From Gari tellinella (lineage: Eukaryota; Mollusca; Bivalvia; Cardiida; Psammobiidae): a DNA stretch of 64,000 bases. Positions 45,008 through 55,824 of the stretch are shown here, in pieces. The notes beneath the pieces were generated by a model. It saw only the letters and a program-made list of their open reading frames with translations. It had not been told where the DNA came from and made no database searches. The number at the start of each line of letters is the position of its first letter. Within the stretch, counting starts at the first letter, position 1. Where the stretch lies: positions 11,656,001-11,720,000 of the forward strand of contig OV277858.1 in the NCBI GenBank assembly GCA_922989275.2. Reading direction: 5' to 3'. The translations under genes and the position numbers were made by a program.

Positions 45008-45531
45008 TTGGATCACGTGACAGACATGTTAAATGCGCTCTTCATGGTTATTGGCGTACAATGTAATAAGCGAAATACCCATGTTTCTTTAGTTCAATGT
45101 GAAATTGTTAATTTAACGCAGATAGCTGCTTTACACATTATGAAAGTAAAACTGACTACCCTTTTAAAGAAGCCCCACCAAGCCAAGTTCGACGAGACAG
45201 ACTTTCTAAACCGAGGTCCAATATTTCTGTATTTTACACAAGCCATATCTTTGAAGAACCAAATAGTTCTGATGATAACAGTATAGGAAATCTCACTCAT
45301 GTTCTCTTTATGAGCTCTCCTCTTCCTGGGGAGTCACATCAGCCCATTTATATGCAAGATATGGATGTTAACAACAACAAACCAAATCAAATGTTTAAGA
45401 AGCATTATGATTTTCTTTCATCGCTTGTCAGCGACCTGAGGTTCTTGGCAGACAAAACAAAAATATCCTCTAAGATAAATATATTGACAGCAATTGACTT
45501 CTACTGTTTTCTATATAAAACATTTATCTAA
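45008..45531 (+). pseudogene. Frameshifted paralogue of the 156-aa unknown ORF
   Basis: Aligns with the intact frame at 60,227-60,697 through VIGVQCN, FLNRGPxFLYFT, KNQIVLMIT, SSPLPxES, MQDxDVNNN and KKHxxFxSSLVS. Between 45,110 and 45,180 the matching protein lies in a different frame (DSCFTHYESKTDYPFKEA against DSCLKHYESNPEYPFQEA in copy B), so indels occurred there. Near 45,283 a TAG and a 1-bp loss break the frame again. Many of the differences between copies are conservative (D/E, K/Q), which points to past selection on the protein. I do not recognise the family. Confidence 0.55.
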
Positions 45532-45754
45532 CACTGATTCTCTTACAAGCTGGTTACGTTCTCAAATGTAAGCTCTTATTTTTTTTAGGTTTACTGAACA
45601 GTACCTTTTAATTAACCATAGTAACGATTCAATTATAACAAGTTAAAGTAATAAAAACTGCTAAAGAAGATTTGTGGCAATTTTAGAATTGATATAGAAC
45701 ATTGTACAAAGTTAATTGATTATGCAAATGTCTATTGTATTATTGATAATGTTC

Positions 45755-45773
45755 TATGTCCACAAAATGGACA
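45755..45773. repeat. Short palindrome ATGTCCA/TGGACAT
   Basis: ATGTCCACAAAATGGACAT. The related TTCTATGTCCATTTTGTG at 44,810 and the copy B site near 57,940 suggest that this motif marks an element end within the duplication. Confidence 0.6.
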
Positions 45774-46008
45774 TAAAACATTGTAACAATGAGTGAAATA
45801 GAAGGTAGAGTTTGAGAAATGATCTATCTCGAACCAAAAGTAAATCATATCTCAAACATTTGCTTACAATCCTCATCAGACTTTAACCAACACCCTTTTG
45901 CATTCATAATTCATCAGGTAAAGTCAAAATGCTGTTTAATGGGTCACAAAGTTGATTTTTTCAAAACAACCCTCATGTGAGATGGAACATTATAAGACTT
46001 ACACGATG

Positions 46009-47077
46009 ACAATACATCAAAAAGAGCTTTAACAATTGTATAACTAATGATATGACCAATATTTATATTCTTGGTCTATACCGTTTTGCACTACATGTAT
46101 TGTGAATCCCTTTATAAGATGATGCAATTCGTTCTTTTAACAACCGAATGAGTGTTTGCATGTATGGTTATGTTTGAGGGTACTTATCATTGTTTGTAGA
46201 TACACCTTTATTCTTATTGAAACTATGGTTATTTTGAGAAAATATATAATAACGATTATTAGTTTTTAACAATCATTTCGTATTAAATATCTTAACAGAT
46301 CAGTTGTGAAAAACTGTTGTTTTATTATTTAATGCACGTTAGACAATTCTATATTATTGATTGTATCGAAAAGAAGGGGGAAAATCCTCACGAAGGGTGG
46401 TTTAGAAGTATTGAAAAAAATACTTTGGCTTCCTAGATTTTATTAGACTTTTTTGTATTATATCACAACACATAGAGCTTGAAAAAAAACCCACTTATTT
46501 TATTTCTGTTGCAATTTGTTTGAGGTAAGGCTCCTTATGCTTACAGATTGACTGGTCTATAAAGTAGTTCATATTTAAAGAGTTTGAATCTGTTTGGCTT
46601 ATTTTCAACATTTTTTATATATCTATTCTTAGGGTTAATTAGACACACATCTGAAGTTCTTTGTCACCAATTAAAATACATATTGTATATTTAGAAATTC
46701 CGATTTTGTACTTTTTACGAGCCTGGAGGACGTGCATGGTTTTTAAGATCTCGACCAGATAAACGTAAGCCCAAACCTTGGCTACTACATAATTTCTACA
46801 TACTGTCGTCATCCAAGAACATTGCTGGTTATTCAGAGAATGTTCTTTCAAGGACAATGCAGCAGCAAGCTAAGGATGCTTGGGAAAAAAGGAGAGAACT
46901 CTTAGTGTCCTAGAATCGGTTTTAGGTGATAAACATGAAAAGTCAAGTGAAACACCTAGAAAGCCACCGTCTATCAGAACCTATTGAGAATCGCATCCTA
47001 CCAAAAATTAAAGAGTGTATCAGAAAATTAAAGATGTTCGACGATAAAGGCAAACATCAGGAGCTTTGATGAAATAA
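46009..47077. other. Intergenic DNA, possible coding relic at its end
   Basis: From about 46,860 to 47,068 two plus-strand frames look coding-like in composition (AKDAWEKRRELL, then KHLESHRLSEPIENRILPK), but no family was recognised and stops intervene. Confidence 0.3.
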
Positions 47078-47085
47078 GGACGAAC

Positions 47086-47514
47086 CACTGGCACCAGAGT
47101 CATGGACTTATAATATGTGTGTATTTACATTTAGATGCATTTTTATTTCTTATACATACAGAGAAGAATATATATACACACAGAGACATAATAAGTCTAT
47201 GAATGTGGTGTCAGTGGTTAGAACTGTATCTACCGGTAAGTAATGTATACTATATATGAAGGCGGAAATTTTGATGTGTACGCTCTATAGTCTCTATCTA
47301 CTAGATTCTGGATGTAGAACCTTTTTTCCGTTCTGTTAGCAACGTCTTTTGTATGGGAATGGAAATAAAAATAAAAATGTGAGTTGACTCTAGATATGCC
47401 TCTACCTACCGGTCTGCTATTTTTTACTATAAGATCTATTAGATATAGATTCTTGATCTATCAGATGTTCCCCCCCAAACGTTAGCAATGTCTATCGTAT
47501 GGGATTGAAATAAC

Positions 47515-47546
<32 letters not shown>

Positions 47547-48849
47547 TTATATAGATCTATCACGATGAGCTTCTACCGGTCTGCTTATCTACTATTATAA
47601 GACCATGGTATGTAACCAATTCTACACCGTGTCACTTCAACCACAAGAATAACTATCTAAAACGCATTCAATCCAAACCAAATCTTTTGCAATCCATAGA
47701 TAAGATATTTTTCTATCCAAAATACACTTCTTCGACGGTTGATTTGAATACGTAACTACAAGAATCAAGATTGAAGCCGGTATTTTACCAAACAGGGATT
47801 TCCTCCACCCCCTAGCTTCCGGTTTAGACGAAATGAAAGTAAAGTTTGCGACGAGCGATTTGATTGGCAGATTGAAAAAAGAATGTATATACCGGAAAGA
47901 TGTGTAAATATATATCGTTCTCATGATTTTTGGTTGAAATTGTTAATCATGCAGTTATTAAAGTCTTGCATTAATATAAGTTCAGCACAATTGTGCATAA
48001 TGTGACGCTGTAATCAGTAGTTTATTCAGTTTGACAGAAGCGCGGGAAGACGCTCGCGCGAATGACGTCAAGTACAGAAAACGTTATGCTTTCCAAATAA
48101 ACGCGTTTATACTATTACTATTATTTCATTTGCAAACCATTTGGAGGCTGATCAGACACCAGGTAACCAGGCGTCTGACTAGGCTCCAAATTGTTTGCCA
48201 TTGAGATTAAAATTAATACTAAGAAATAGTATAAAGCTGTCATTCAATACATTTTAGTGACATGCGTTTGCGTTTTGTTTGCGTTTAAGCGGGAAAGAAT
48301 AACGTATTGTCTACTGTACGGGAATACTCTCGCGTGAATTATTCAGCCAATGAAATTTGCGCTTACAAACGCTTTAACTTGACCCGAGGTCAACCGTAAG
48401 CTAGGGGGTGGAGGAAATCCCTGTTTGGTAAAATACCGGCTTCAATCTTGATTCTTGTAGTTACGTATTCAAATCAACCGTCGAAGAAGTGTATTTTGGA
48501 TAGAAAAATATCTTATCTATGGATTGCAAAAGATTTGGTTTCAATTGAATTCATTTTAGTAGGTAATTCGTGTGGTTGCAGTGACACGGTGTAGAATTGG
48601 TTACACACCATGGTCTTATAATAATAGATAGCAGACCGGTAGATGCCAATAGTCAACCCATATAAAAAAAAATTATTTTAATTTTTTTTTTCATTTTTTT
48701 TTTTAAATTTCAATGCAATAACATAGACATTGCTAATCGGTGGGGAAAAATCTTTTAGATATAGATCACTGGCACCAGAGTCATGGACTTTCTATATTAA
48801 ACTTACCTCTACCGATATATATTATAAGTCCACGACTCTGGTGCCAGTG
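47086..48849. mobile_element. hAT-like foldback element, 1.76 kb, perfect 8-bp TSD
   Basis: Terminal inverted repeats CACTGGCACCAGAGTC at 47,086 and its exact complement ending at 48,849. Both flanks carry GGACGAAC (47,078-47,085 and 48,850-48,857), a perfect 8-bp target-site duplication as made by the hAT superfamily. Inside, long inverted arms (about 47,572-47,826 and 48,398-48,646) are very similar. An extra internal copy of the left terminus, CACTGGCACCAGAGTCATGG, lies at 48,767-48,786. The left arm has a locally duplicated CTACCGGTCTGC segment. No transposase. The centre holds a GACGCC hairpin copy. Confidence 0.9.
48150..48179. repeat. GACGCC hairpin copy inside the hAT-like element
   Basis: GATCAGACACC and AGGCGTCTGAC with AGGTAACC between, flanked by TTTGGAGGCT and AGGCTCCAAA. 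Confidence 0.75.
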
Positions 48850-48939
48850 GGACGAACCTTCAATCAATGTAATTTGATGACCTCACCGACCTTCATACAC
48901 GAATTGCATCAATGCAGAGAAATGAACATCCAGTTGACA

Positions 48940-49850
48940 CTTTTTTAAGTATCATCTTGTACACAAAACATGTCGGCACAATTTGAAGACATCTGCATCT
49001 TGGTCATCATTTCTAGTGCAGGTGATGCACATTTATACATGTCACTCACGCCTAAATACACATCTTGCCAACAAGTAGCCCTCTCAAAGTCGAAGGATGA
49101 CTTAAATACATAGTCTCATGTATGTACCATAATATGTTGAAGCTGAACACTGACAAACTAGAGGTTATACTGTTTCAAACAAAAATCGGTCAACAAACCT
49201 GAAGACTTTCACGTTCAAGTGGGAAACTATAAAATCAAAATAATATTGTGTGTTAATGATATTGGTGCTAGATTTGATTCCCAATGTATATGACACAGCA
49301 CATTAGTAGTGTGTACAGGGCTAGCTAGGCACATTTGCGGCAAAAGTGTCATATTAGTATCTTACTCCTGAGGTGTCGTAGACCTTGGTCCATTTGTTCA
49401 ATCGAAATTTGACTACTGCAGCTCACTGCTGCTAAATGGAATTCCGCAAATCTGATAAGAAAACTACGGCGTGTGCAAAATACAACAGCCCGCATTATTA
49501 CCAGGACTCCTCGGTGCAACCACATCACCCCAATCTTGCAGGAGCTTCACTGGCCTCCAGTTCAACTCAAAATTGAATTCAACATTCTAACACTCACATA
49601 AAAAGTCATGTGCAATGCTTCTTAAAGGTAAATTGTCATTATGCTTGACGTTGTAATACCATCGAAGAGAGTTGCAGTCAGCGAGTAATCAGTACCGCTG
49701 ATTGAACCGAGAAGTCGTGTGGTGAAGTTTGGAGATAGAGGTTTCATGCATGCAGCCCCAAAGCTCTGGAGCACTCTACTATCATACGTCATAGATGCGG
49801 GCTCAGTTGCAGCCTTAGATAAAACGTCTGAAAACACACGTGTTTAATAT
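48940..49850 (+). pseudogene. CR1/L2-like LINE reverse-transcriptase relic
   Basis: Plus-strand frames with several breaks follow the ORF2 C-terminal order. A decayed YADD region reads CAGDAHLYMSLTP near 49,020; then LSKSKDDLNT and MLKLNTDKLEVILFQTK (49,136-49,190); NLIRKLRRVQNTTARIITR (49,450-49,505); HITPILQELHWPPVQLKI (49,525-49,575); and finally RGFMHAAPKLW (49,740). These are hallmark blocks of CR1/L2/Rex-type non-LTR retrotransposons. The palm domain upstream is missing or lost beyond the hAT-like insertion at 48,849. The closing block repeats the fragment at 4,705-4,807. Confidence 0.85.
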
Positions 49851-49852
49851 TT

Positions 49853-50205
49853 GTTATTCTAACACGTATCGAAACCTACGGCATACAAACAAAGAATACC
49901 GAGAAACGTATATTACGCCGCGATAATGAACTGCACGCGCGGCGTTTCCATCCGCTGTTCCATTTGCACCATACGCGTAATACATAAATGGCCTTTTTAT
50001 AATAAAAGCCGCGTTAGAATTAAAATTTGTTACTTCTTAATTCTAACTCGACTCAAAACCTACGGCATGTACACAAAGAATACCGAGAAACGTATATTAC
50101 ACCGCGATAATGGACTCACGAGCGGTGTTTCCATCCGCTGTTCCATTTGCCCCATACGCGTTATACTTAAATAGTATTTTTATAATAAAAGTCGCGTTAG
50201 AATTA
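49853..50205 (+). repeat. Two tandem ~180-bp units ending in GTTAGAATTAAAAT
   Basis: Units start near 49,857 (TTCTAACACG) and 50,039 (TTCTAACTCG). Shared blocks: CCTACGGCAT, AAAGAATACCGAGAAACG, TATATTAC, CCGCGATAATG, GTTTCCATCCGCTGTTCC, TTTATAATAAAAG and CGCGTTAGAATTAAAAT. Each unit is bounded by TTCTAAC and GTTAGAA, inverted to each other. Confidence 0.8.
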
Positions 50206-50466
50206 AAATAACCAATTCGTAGGTGTACATTACCGTGCATTAGATCAAAGTTAGTCGTTGAGATGTGATGTGGGTAATTAGATCACTCTGCCTAAAGGCC
50301 TCGTGATCTAAAGACTCCACATCTCAACTGTGCAGTCGTTGAGATGTGGTTAATTAGATCACTCGGCCGAAAGGCCTCGTGATCTAATGACACCACATCT
50401 CAACTCCGAACTGTGATCTATGCACGGTAATGAACACCTACGAAGGTGTTATTTCTTAATTAGAAC
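50194..50466. repeat. Branched palindrome A-B-C-A' (T-shaped fold)
   Basis: Outer arms: A at 50,216-50,251 and A' at 50,408-50,442 are complementary except for two substitutions and one 1-nt indel (GTAGGTGT and ACACCTAC at the base). Between them are two complete hairpins in tandem. Hairpin B spans 50,255-50,328 and hairpin C 50,337-50,405. Each has the outer stem GTTGAGATGTG/CACATCTCAAC, the inner stem TTAGATCAC/GTGATCTAA and a tip stem; the tip of C is GGCC-GAAA-GGCC. The whole is further bounded by GTTAGAATTAAAATAAC and GTTATTTCTTAATTAGAAC. The fold resembles a T-shaped terminal repeat. Confidence 0.9.
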
Positions 50467-51004
50467 ACAGTAGGACATTATTTTAATATAGAAAAAATTC
50501 CAAGCGAGACACAGCTTGTCATGTAAATGTTTAATATTCAGTATGTAAGAGTTATATTCAATCGTTTCATGGGTCTCTAATGGAACCTTTTGTATTGTAG
50601 TCTCAATATCTCTACATTTTCCATAGAATACATTGTCTACTATTTGGACAGTTGTTTCCAGAGTCACATTTACAGGTGGAATTGTCATCCCATAAAACTA
50701 GTATATCGTTGCCAAACAAATTTACAATCAACACATTCGCCTGTGTGTGGTTTGATTTTTGTGAAGTTTGACACTATTACGCGTAAGTTTCAAGATGTAA
50801 CTTTTTCATGACCTGGTTGGAAAAGATTTACAATATCTAAAACATTTACACAAGTGATTTTGTAAGACAAAGTGTATATATGTCATGAAATTGTTTGGGA
50901 CTAGGATTAATAAAACCACGGACAAATAGGTGATTAACCGCGTTGTTTGCTGTTTTATTTTGAAGAAGAAGAATCGGGGTTTCGCGCAAAGTCACATATA
51001 TATT
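50467..51004. other. AT-rich spacer
   Basis: No feature seen. Confidence 0.4.
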
Positions 51005-51404
51005 ATACACTAGCATATTGATTGCACTTGATATCAGTTAAATTCCTTTGTTCCTTTTAATATCAGCAATATATATGGCATAAATAATGAAGAAAACGCA
51101 TATGAAAGCTTTCTGTTATACTTTAATATAGCATTAATCAGTTGACATTACATGAATGTGTGAGGTAAGCTAAGTGTGAAACACACGTAATGAAGACAGG
51201 AATTACAGGAAACTTCGTTCAACACTAAGAAATTGGCCTGTCTATTCACATATAACTATGGTTCATTGAATAGAGATGTCGGATATTCAAATGCTGAAGA
51301 TATTAAAACACATGTCTACTGTGAAAGTAAATCATATCTAGAGAGAACACTTAAAAGAATAACATGAATCTGCATTTTAAGATAGAAAAGGTTATTGGGA
51401 GCTG
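51005..51404 (+). repeat. Left arm of foldback repeat IR-2
   Basis: Colinear in reverse complement with 53,356-53,770. Blocks: AGCATATTGATT, CTTTGTTCCTTTTAATATCA, GGCCTGTCTATTCA, ATATTCAAATGCTGAAGATAT, TCTACTGTGAAAGTAAA and ATTGGGAGCT. Confidence 0.85.
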
Positions 51405-51479
51405 GCTCGAAAAAACAAACAAATATTACCCTTCAAACGCTTGGAAGCAATTATTTCCAAAACTGAAAAAAGGTAGATA

Positions 51480-52690
51480 CAGCTTCGTTCAAATACTGGT
51501 CCTGCTTTAAATGACTATATTATCACTATAATAACTGTATATTCATTATTTGTCAATACTTTCTAAAACATGTTTGACAAATAAATTCATTTTTGTTGAA
51601 ACAGAACATAAAACTGGTGTACAACTACGAATATTGATATAAAAATTTAAGTGCAGATCTATTCTGGTTGAAAATATTTTCTCGCCCATCGCAATACATA
51701 TAAAATCATGATAATATTGTTTTAACCGATCATTACCTTTTGACACCTTCTTTCGTATTAGACAAAATGGATTTTCAGCAGTTTACACATTTTAATTAAC
51801 GCTTGTGTAAATGCTTATCAAAACCAATGCAGACGAACAGTGTACATCATGCTAAAGGTCAATGACAAAGGAAAACTGAATACAACGAAATAGAATGCCA
51901 AACTGGTTAAAGGTCTTTAGAAATGTTTTAGAAATTATCCCCATAGGCTGTGTTTGATACACTTAACGAACCAATATATTTGTACAGCCTTATTCAAAAT
52001 CATTCGGGTGTATTTTCGAACACGTTAGGATTAATCAATGTTTTGTTAAGATCTTTAAACACACAAGCTATTTTAATAGTATGCTACGCTATTCCATTTT
52101 TTAATGTGCCGCGAATAGATTTATCTCGTAGGACAATAATATCATAGTTTAAATACATTTCAGCATGATAACGGTAGATGACCTTGTAACCGGGTAGTCA
52201 TAGATATATTAGTTTCGCCTTACAATAGAGTCAATATACACCGGATACCGCCTCAATATTAACTGTTTACGTATAAAGGCGACTTTATCGCTACAGCTCT
52301 ATCTGTGTAGGCTATAACACTTTTTTATTGTTTTTTCTTGTTTTAATTTTAAACTGTGATATACTTATTTTGAATTATTAGATACATGCTAACATCAATT
52401 GTATAAGAGTCTGACTGTATACTTGCCACGGTAAAATGATTTGATGTCCATCGGGGCAAAGTTTGAAGTACACAATTGAAATATGTCCATTTCAACGGTC
52501 ATTAAATTCTATTGCCAAACATACGCATCCCCAGATTGAAAATACATCGGCTTGTCGAATGGAGAAACAAATCGGTTTGGATCCCAACCAGAATCCGTGT
52601 TAAGATTGTTTTACATTAAACACGCATCAATAATGCACCGATTTTAAAGGACTTTTACATGTAAGATAGCTGTACAAAGTGATGTTAACT
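51480..52690 (-). repeat. Dispersed repeat R1, copy 5, inside IR-2
   Basis: Reverse-oriented. CTTTGTACAGCTATC near 52,668, TGATGCGTGTTTAAT near 52,610, CTTTGCCCCGATGGACATC near 52,450, ACCTTTAACCAG near 51,905 and GCGTTAATTAAAAT near 51,795 match copy 3 and copy 4 in order. Confidence 0.75.
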
Positions 52691-53355
52691 ACTAGACTGA
52701 TCGTTATTTTCGATGTTATCTGCAAGGCCTCGCTCTTTTCTATAACCATACACAATATTATAAAACCTTACTACAATAACGGGGAATCGCTTTGTTTTTC
52801 GAAAATAATTTGGCAGATTTATCGCACTAAAATTAAAGTCGAAATATCTAAGGCATGGTTTGTTTGAGTCCGTAAATATGTTATTTTAAGCGTTAGAGTG
52901 GTGTACTATGTGTTTCTTTACTATGTGTTGGGTCCTTGTATCATATTCCCTTGTAAGGCTTTTCTTCTGACAAATTTGATTTTGGTACAAATAAACGAAC
53001 AACAAAACAAAGTTTAACGAGCGACTGACAGCAATCCAAGAACTTAACTTCCAAGTACCAGATGAAAGTTGAGTTAAACTTCTCATTTCACATGTCGCAT
53101 TGCCAGCCCGTCATGAATAACGTAGAGGACAATGCACATTAATATAAAGTCGCCTCTGAGTAGAATTGGTTTATGTTACATTAACATTAAATACCTTGCC
53201 ATACGTGCTAACAACAAATAATTAAAATTACATTTGACCGAGCTATCGACCACACAGTAACTCAATCCAATTTTCATAAGCAAGCAGCTAATATAGATAT
53301 ATGAAATTCAGCGTTTTAACATACACTTGTATAGTTCTGGATACAAGTAATACAG
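52691..53355. other. Spacer within IR-2
   Basis: No feature seen. Confidence 0.35.
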
Positions 53356-53770
53356 AGAGCTCCCAATATCCTCTTTTTATTAAAATGAAGCTACTTTTAA
53401 GTGTTCTCTCTACACATGCTTTACTTTCACAGTAGACATTTGTTTACTACAACTTATATCTTCAGCATTTGAATACTCGACATCCATATTCAATGAACCA
53501 TATTAACATCTGAATAGACAGGCCAGTTTCTTAGTATTAAATGAACATAATGTAGAAAGATACTGTAAATGCTCTCTGCATTACGTGTGTCTAACACTAA
53601 GGGTAATTGACACATTTATGAAAATTCAACTCATTAATGCTGGATAATACATAATACAGAACATTTCCATATGCGTTGATTTCATTATTTACGACATAGA
53701 TAATCTTGATATTAAAAGGAACAAAGGATTGTAACTAACATCAGGTAAAATCAATATGCTTGTATATACT
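53356..53770 (-). repeat. Right arm of foldback repeat IR-2
   Basis: Reverse complement of 51,005-51,404, with scattered indels. Arms of ~400 bp enclose ~1.95 kb. Confidence 0.85.
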
Positions 53771-54159
53771 ATGTAATAGTTAGAGGTTATTGCAATGCTT
53801 CTTAATGATCAAGAAGCCAAAACATGAGGGAGCTTGCGACCGAATGTGGCTCCTTAATTATTAAGTGTTTTGAAACAAAAACTCTAACCATTTTAGTATT
53901 TGACCCGCCCACATGTGACGTCATTTGCAGAGTGATGCAAAATATGTTTGCTCCGTCGACAGGACTGGTGTGTCTCCAAGCACTATGGCACATGGTGATT
54001 TCTTTTAAAGCGGGATTGAATTAGATTTTAAAACTGATGTTAAATTAGATCTAGTGATTTATTGGAATAATCAACAATTGAGCAATGTTCTACCACTCAG
54101 TTATTTGACATCACACGTATATCCATTTTAACATTATTGATTAAATATGCAGGCGGCCG
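53771..54159. other. Intergenic DNA
   Basis: Contains TGACGTCA at 53,916-53,923. Overlapping short ORFs on both strands have no recognisable features. Confidence 0.35.
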
Positions 54160-54440
54160 CTTGATGCAGGATAAAATCATGCAGAAAGCTCTTAACTATT
54201 GGAAACTTCTGCATACATTTTATCAATAATTAAGCAGCTTTGAGTAATGCAGAAAGCTCCTAGATATATAAAATGTCTTCATTATATATATTTTGTTCAG
54301 CATTAAGCAGTCAACTTTTAGAGATCTCAGTAGAATACCCGTTTTTAACATTGAATACAGGCTGTTTCTCAATACAGCATACAGTACTGCAGAAAACTCT
54401 AGAGCTTTCTGCATTAATTTGGTCTTACACTAAGCAGTCG
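54160..54440. repeat. Clustered TGCAGAAAGCTC motif with a small palindrome
   Basis: ATGCAGAAAGCTCTTA (54,179), ATGCAGAAAGCTCCTA (54,247) and a near-palindrome CTGCAGAAAACTCTAGAGCTTTCTGCA in two halves at 54,390-54,416. AAGCAG follows each at a distance. It is a degenerate repeat cluster. Confidence 0.6.
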
Positions 54441-54949
54441 CAGCTCGTTTGTCTTTAGTGATCATTTGATTTTGGGCACTCAAAAATTCCTAAATCAGAC
54501 ATTGTAGTTTTTCAAAAATGACCAGAAAAAAGCTTTCTTTTGGACGTTACAGGGCAATAGGGCATGTGTGTTTTAATGAGAATTTATACACAAATACGTT
54601 TCGTCTTTGTTTATATAGAGACGTGCGACAGTTTATTAGAATAAGTGATAATTATCTGAAATAAGTGTTATTAGCAGTATATAATTATATAGTCATGTGC
54701 GCTAGGTGTATTAGAGTAGTACTTATTATATAGAATGCACCGTTTTAATTTTGCATCGTATATATCAGAAAAAAATACAGACATTGGTCATTCCACTTGA
54801 CGATTATTAGCAGTATAAGCGCTCACATGAAATAGATTATCAACTCTTGCATGCTACGGACCATAATTCCGTTTGTGTATTATAAGTATAATTACGCGCT
54901 TGGTACATATAGCTGTTCTTATTCAAGTTATTGTTTATCTTTCACAGTC
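54441..54949. other. AT-rich spacer
   Basis: A TTATCTTTCACAG stretch just before 54,947 would serve as a 3' splice site for the following coding sequence. This is inference only. Confidence 0.3.
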
Positions 54950-55756
54950 TGGATGCTGAAGAATGATTATCCAAATGACAACTTTGAAGTTATGGAATAC
55001 TTTGATCTAGACACATGGCATCAAACGTTTTATGCCAGTTTGCAAAAAAAGGTGGAAAAGACTACTCCAAACCGTCATTAGATCATCAGGAACCCATATG
55101 TGATGAAGACTTAAACAAACTATATCAACGTGGATTGCTTTCCGAAAGAAAACCCACAAAGTTTACAAAATTAAGTATTATTTAAGCTACATGTAGTTGC
55201 TCAGTTGGGATTCAAAGGCCACGAGGGACTTCATCAGCTAACGAAAAATTCATTTGTAATCAAAACTGACCCAAAATGAAGGACATATGTTACGACGGCA
55301 TACAATGAAGCTGAGAAGACCCACCATGGCCTAGACACCAGGGAGCACGCCAAAGAACCTTATAATGTATTCATCTGAAGGTGAATATTGTCAAGTAAAA
55401 TATTTTCAATTGTATATATCCAAACTAAATCCCAATTGTGATAGGTTTTTCAAATGCCTATAAGAACATTTGATGGGAAAGAACAAGAAATATTGTATGA
55501 ATACTCTACTGTAGGTGTAAACAAGCTATCAATCTTTATGGCCAACCGGTCTACTAATGCTTGTTTGTCTAACATATATACCAATCATTGTATTAAGTCT
55601 TCAGTAACTACAATATTACACCGCAATGTTGTTTGCAACACATCAATCATGTCAGTAGCAGGGCACAGAAACGTGCAAAACTTAACGTCATACATAAAAC
55701 AACTGATGCTGAAAGATTCAGTCGAAGTAAAATATCGGGGGTTAAAGCCGTGTTAA
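54950..55756 (+). pseudogene. Crypton/DUF3504-type tyrosine recombinase relic
   Basis: Plus-strand frames, broken but colinear, follow a DUF3504-like tyrosine recombinase of the kind found in Crypton transposons and domesticated KIAA1958/ZMYM-type genes. In order: WMLKNDYPND (54,950); GKDYSKPSLDHQEPICDEDL (55,050-55,110); the first box region GFKGHEGLHQLTKNSF (55,208-55,255); EKTHHGLDTREHAKE (55,315-55,358); YISKLNPNCDRFF (55,415-55,450); TNHCIKSS (55,580-55,603); SVAGHRN (55,652-55,672) and LTSYIK nine residues after the His. Breaks: a 7-A run at 55,044-55,050 shifts the frame, a stop lies at 55,277-55,279, and the usual Arg of the H-x-x-R box reads Lys (55,595-55,597). The candidate nucleophile Tyr is kept. 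Confidence 0.8.
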
Positions 55757-55824
55757 GTAACAGGAACAGCCACAATTGCGTCGGTAGCAACTGACAACGC
55801 TTCCGGTATCCCGTAAGAATTAAA

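Larger units (their letters stand above)
44848..46008 (+). repeat. Inverted duplication, copy A
   Basis: Colinear in reverse complement with 57,640-60,870. Blocks: CTACTTTTAAAAGATATCTCCTG near the start, ATTGGCGTACAATGTAAT (45,050), the ORF, AAAACTGCTAAAGAAG (45,654), ATGCAAATGTCTATTGTATT (45,723), GAAGGTAGAGTTT (45,802), CATCAGGTAAAGTC (45,912) and AAACAACCCTCATGTG (45,964). Copy A lacks the Tc1 element and a further ~600 bp present in copy B. Confidence 0.85.

Noticed and set aside
46860..47068. Coding-like stretches before the hAT-like element
   Set aside because: Two competing frames, intervening stop, no recognisable family.
49926..50174. 82-aa plus-strand ORF with an internal repeat
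   Set aside because: The peptide repeat simply reflects the tandem ~180-bp DNA units.
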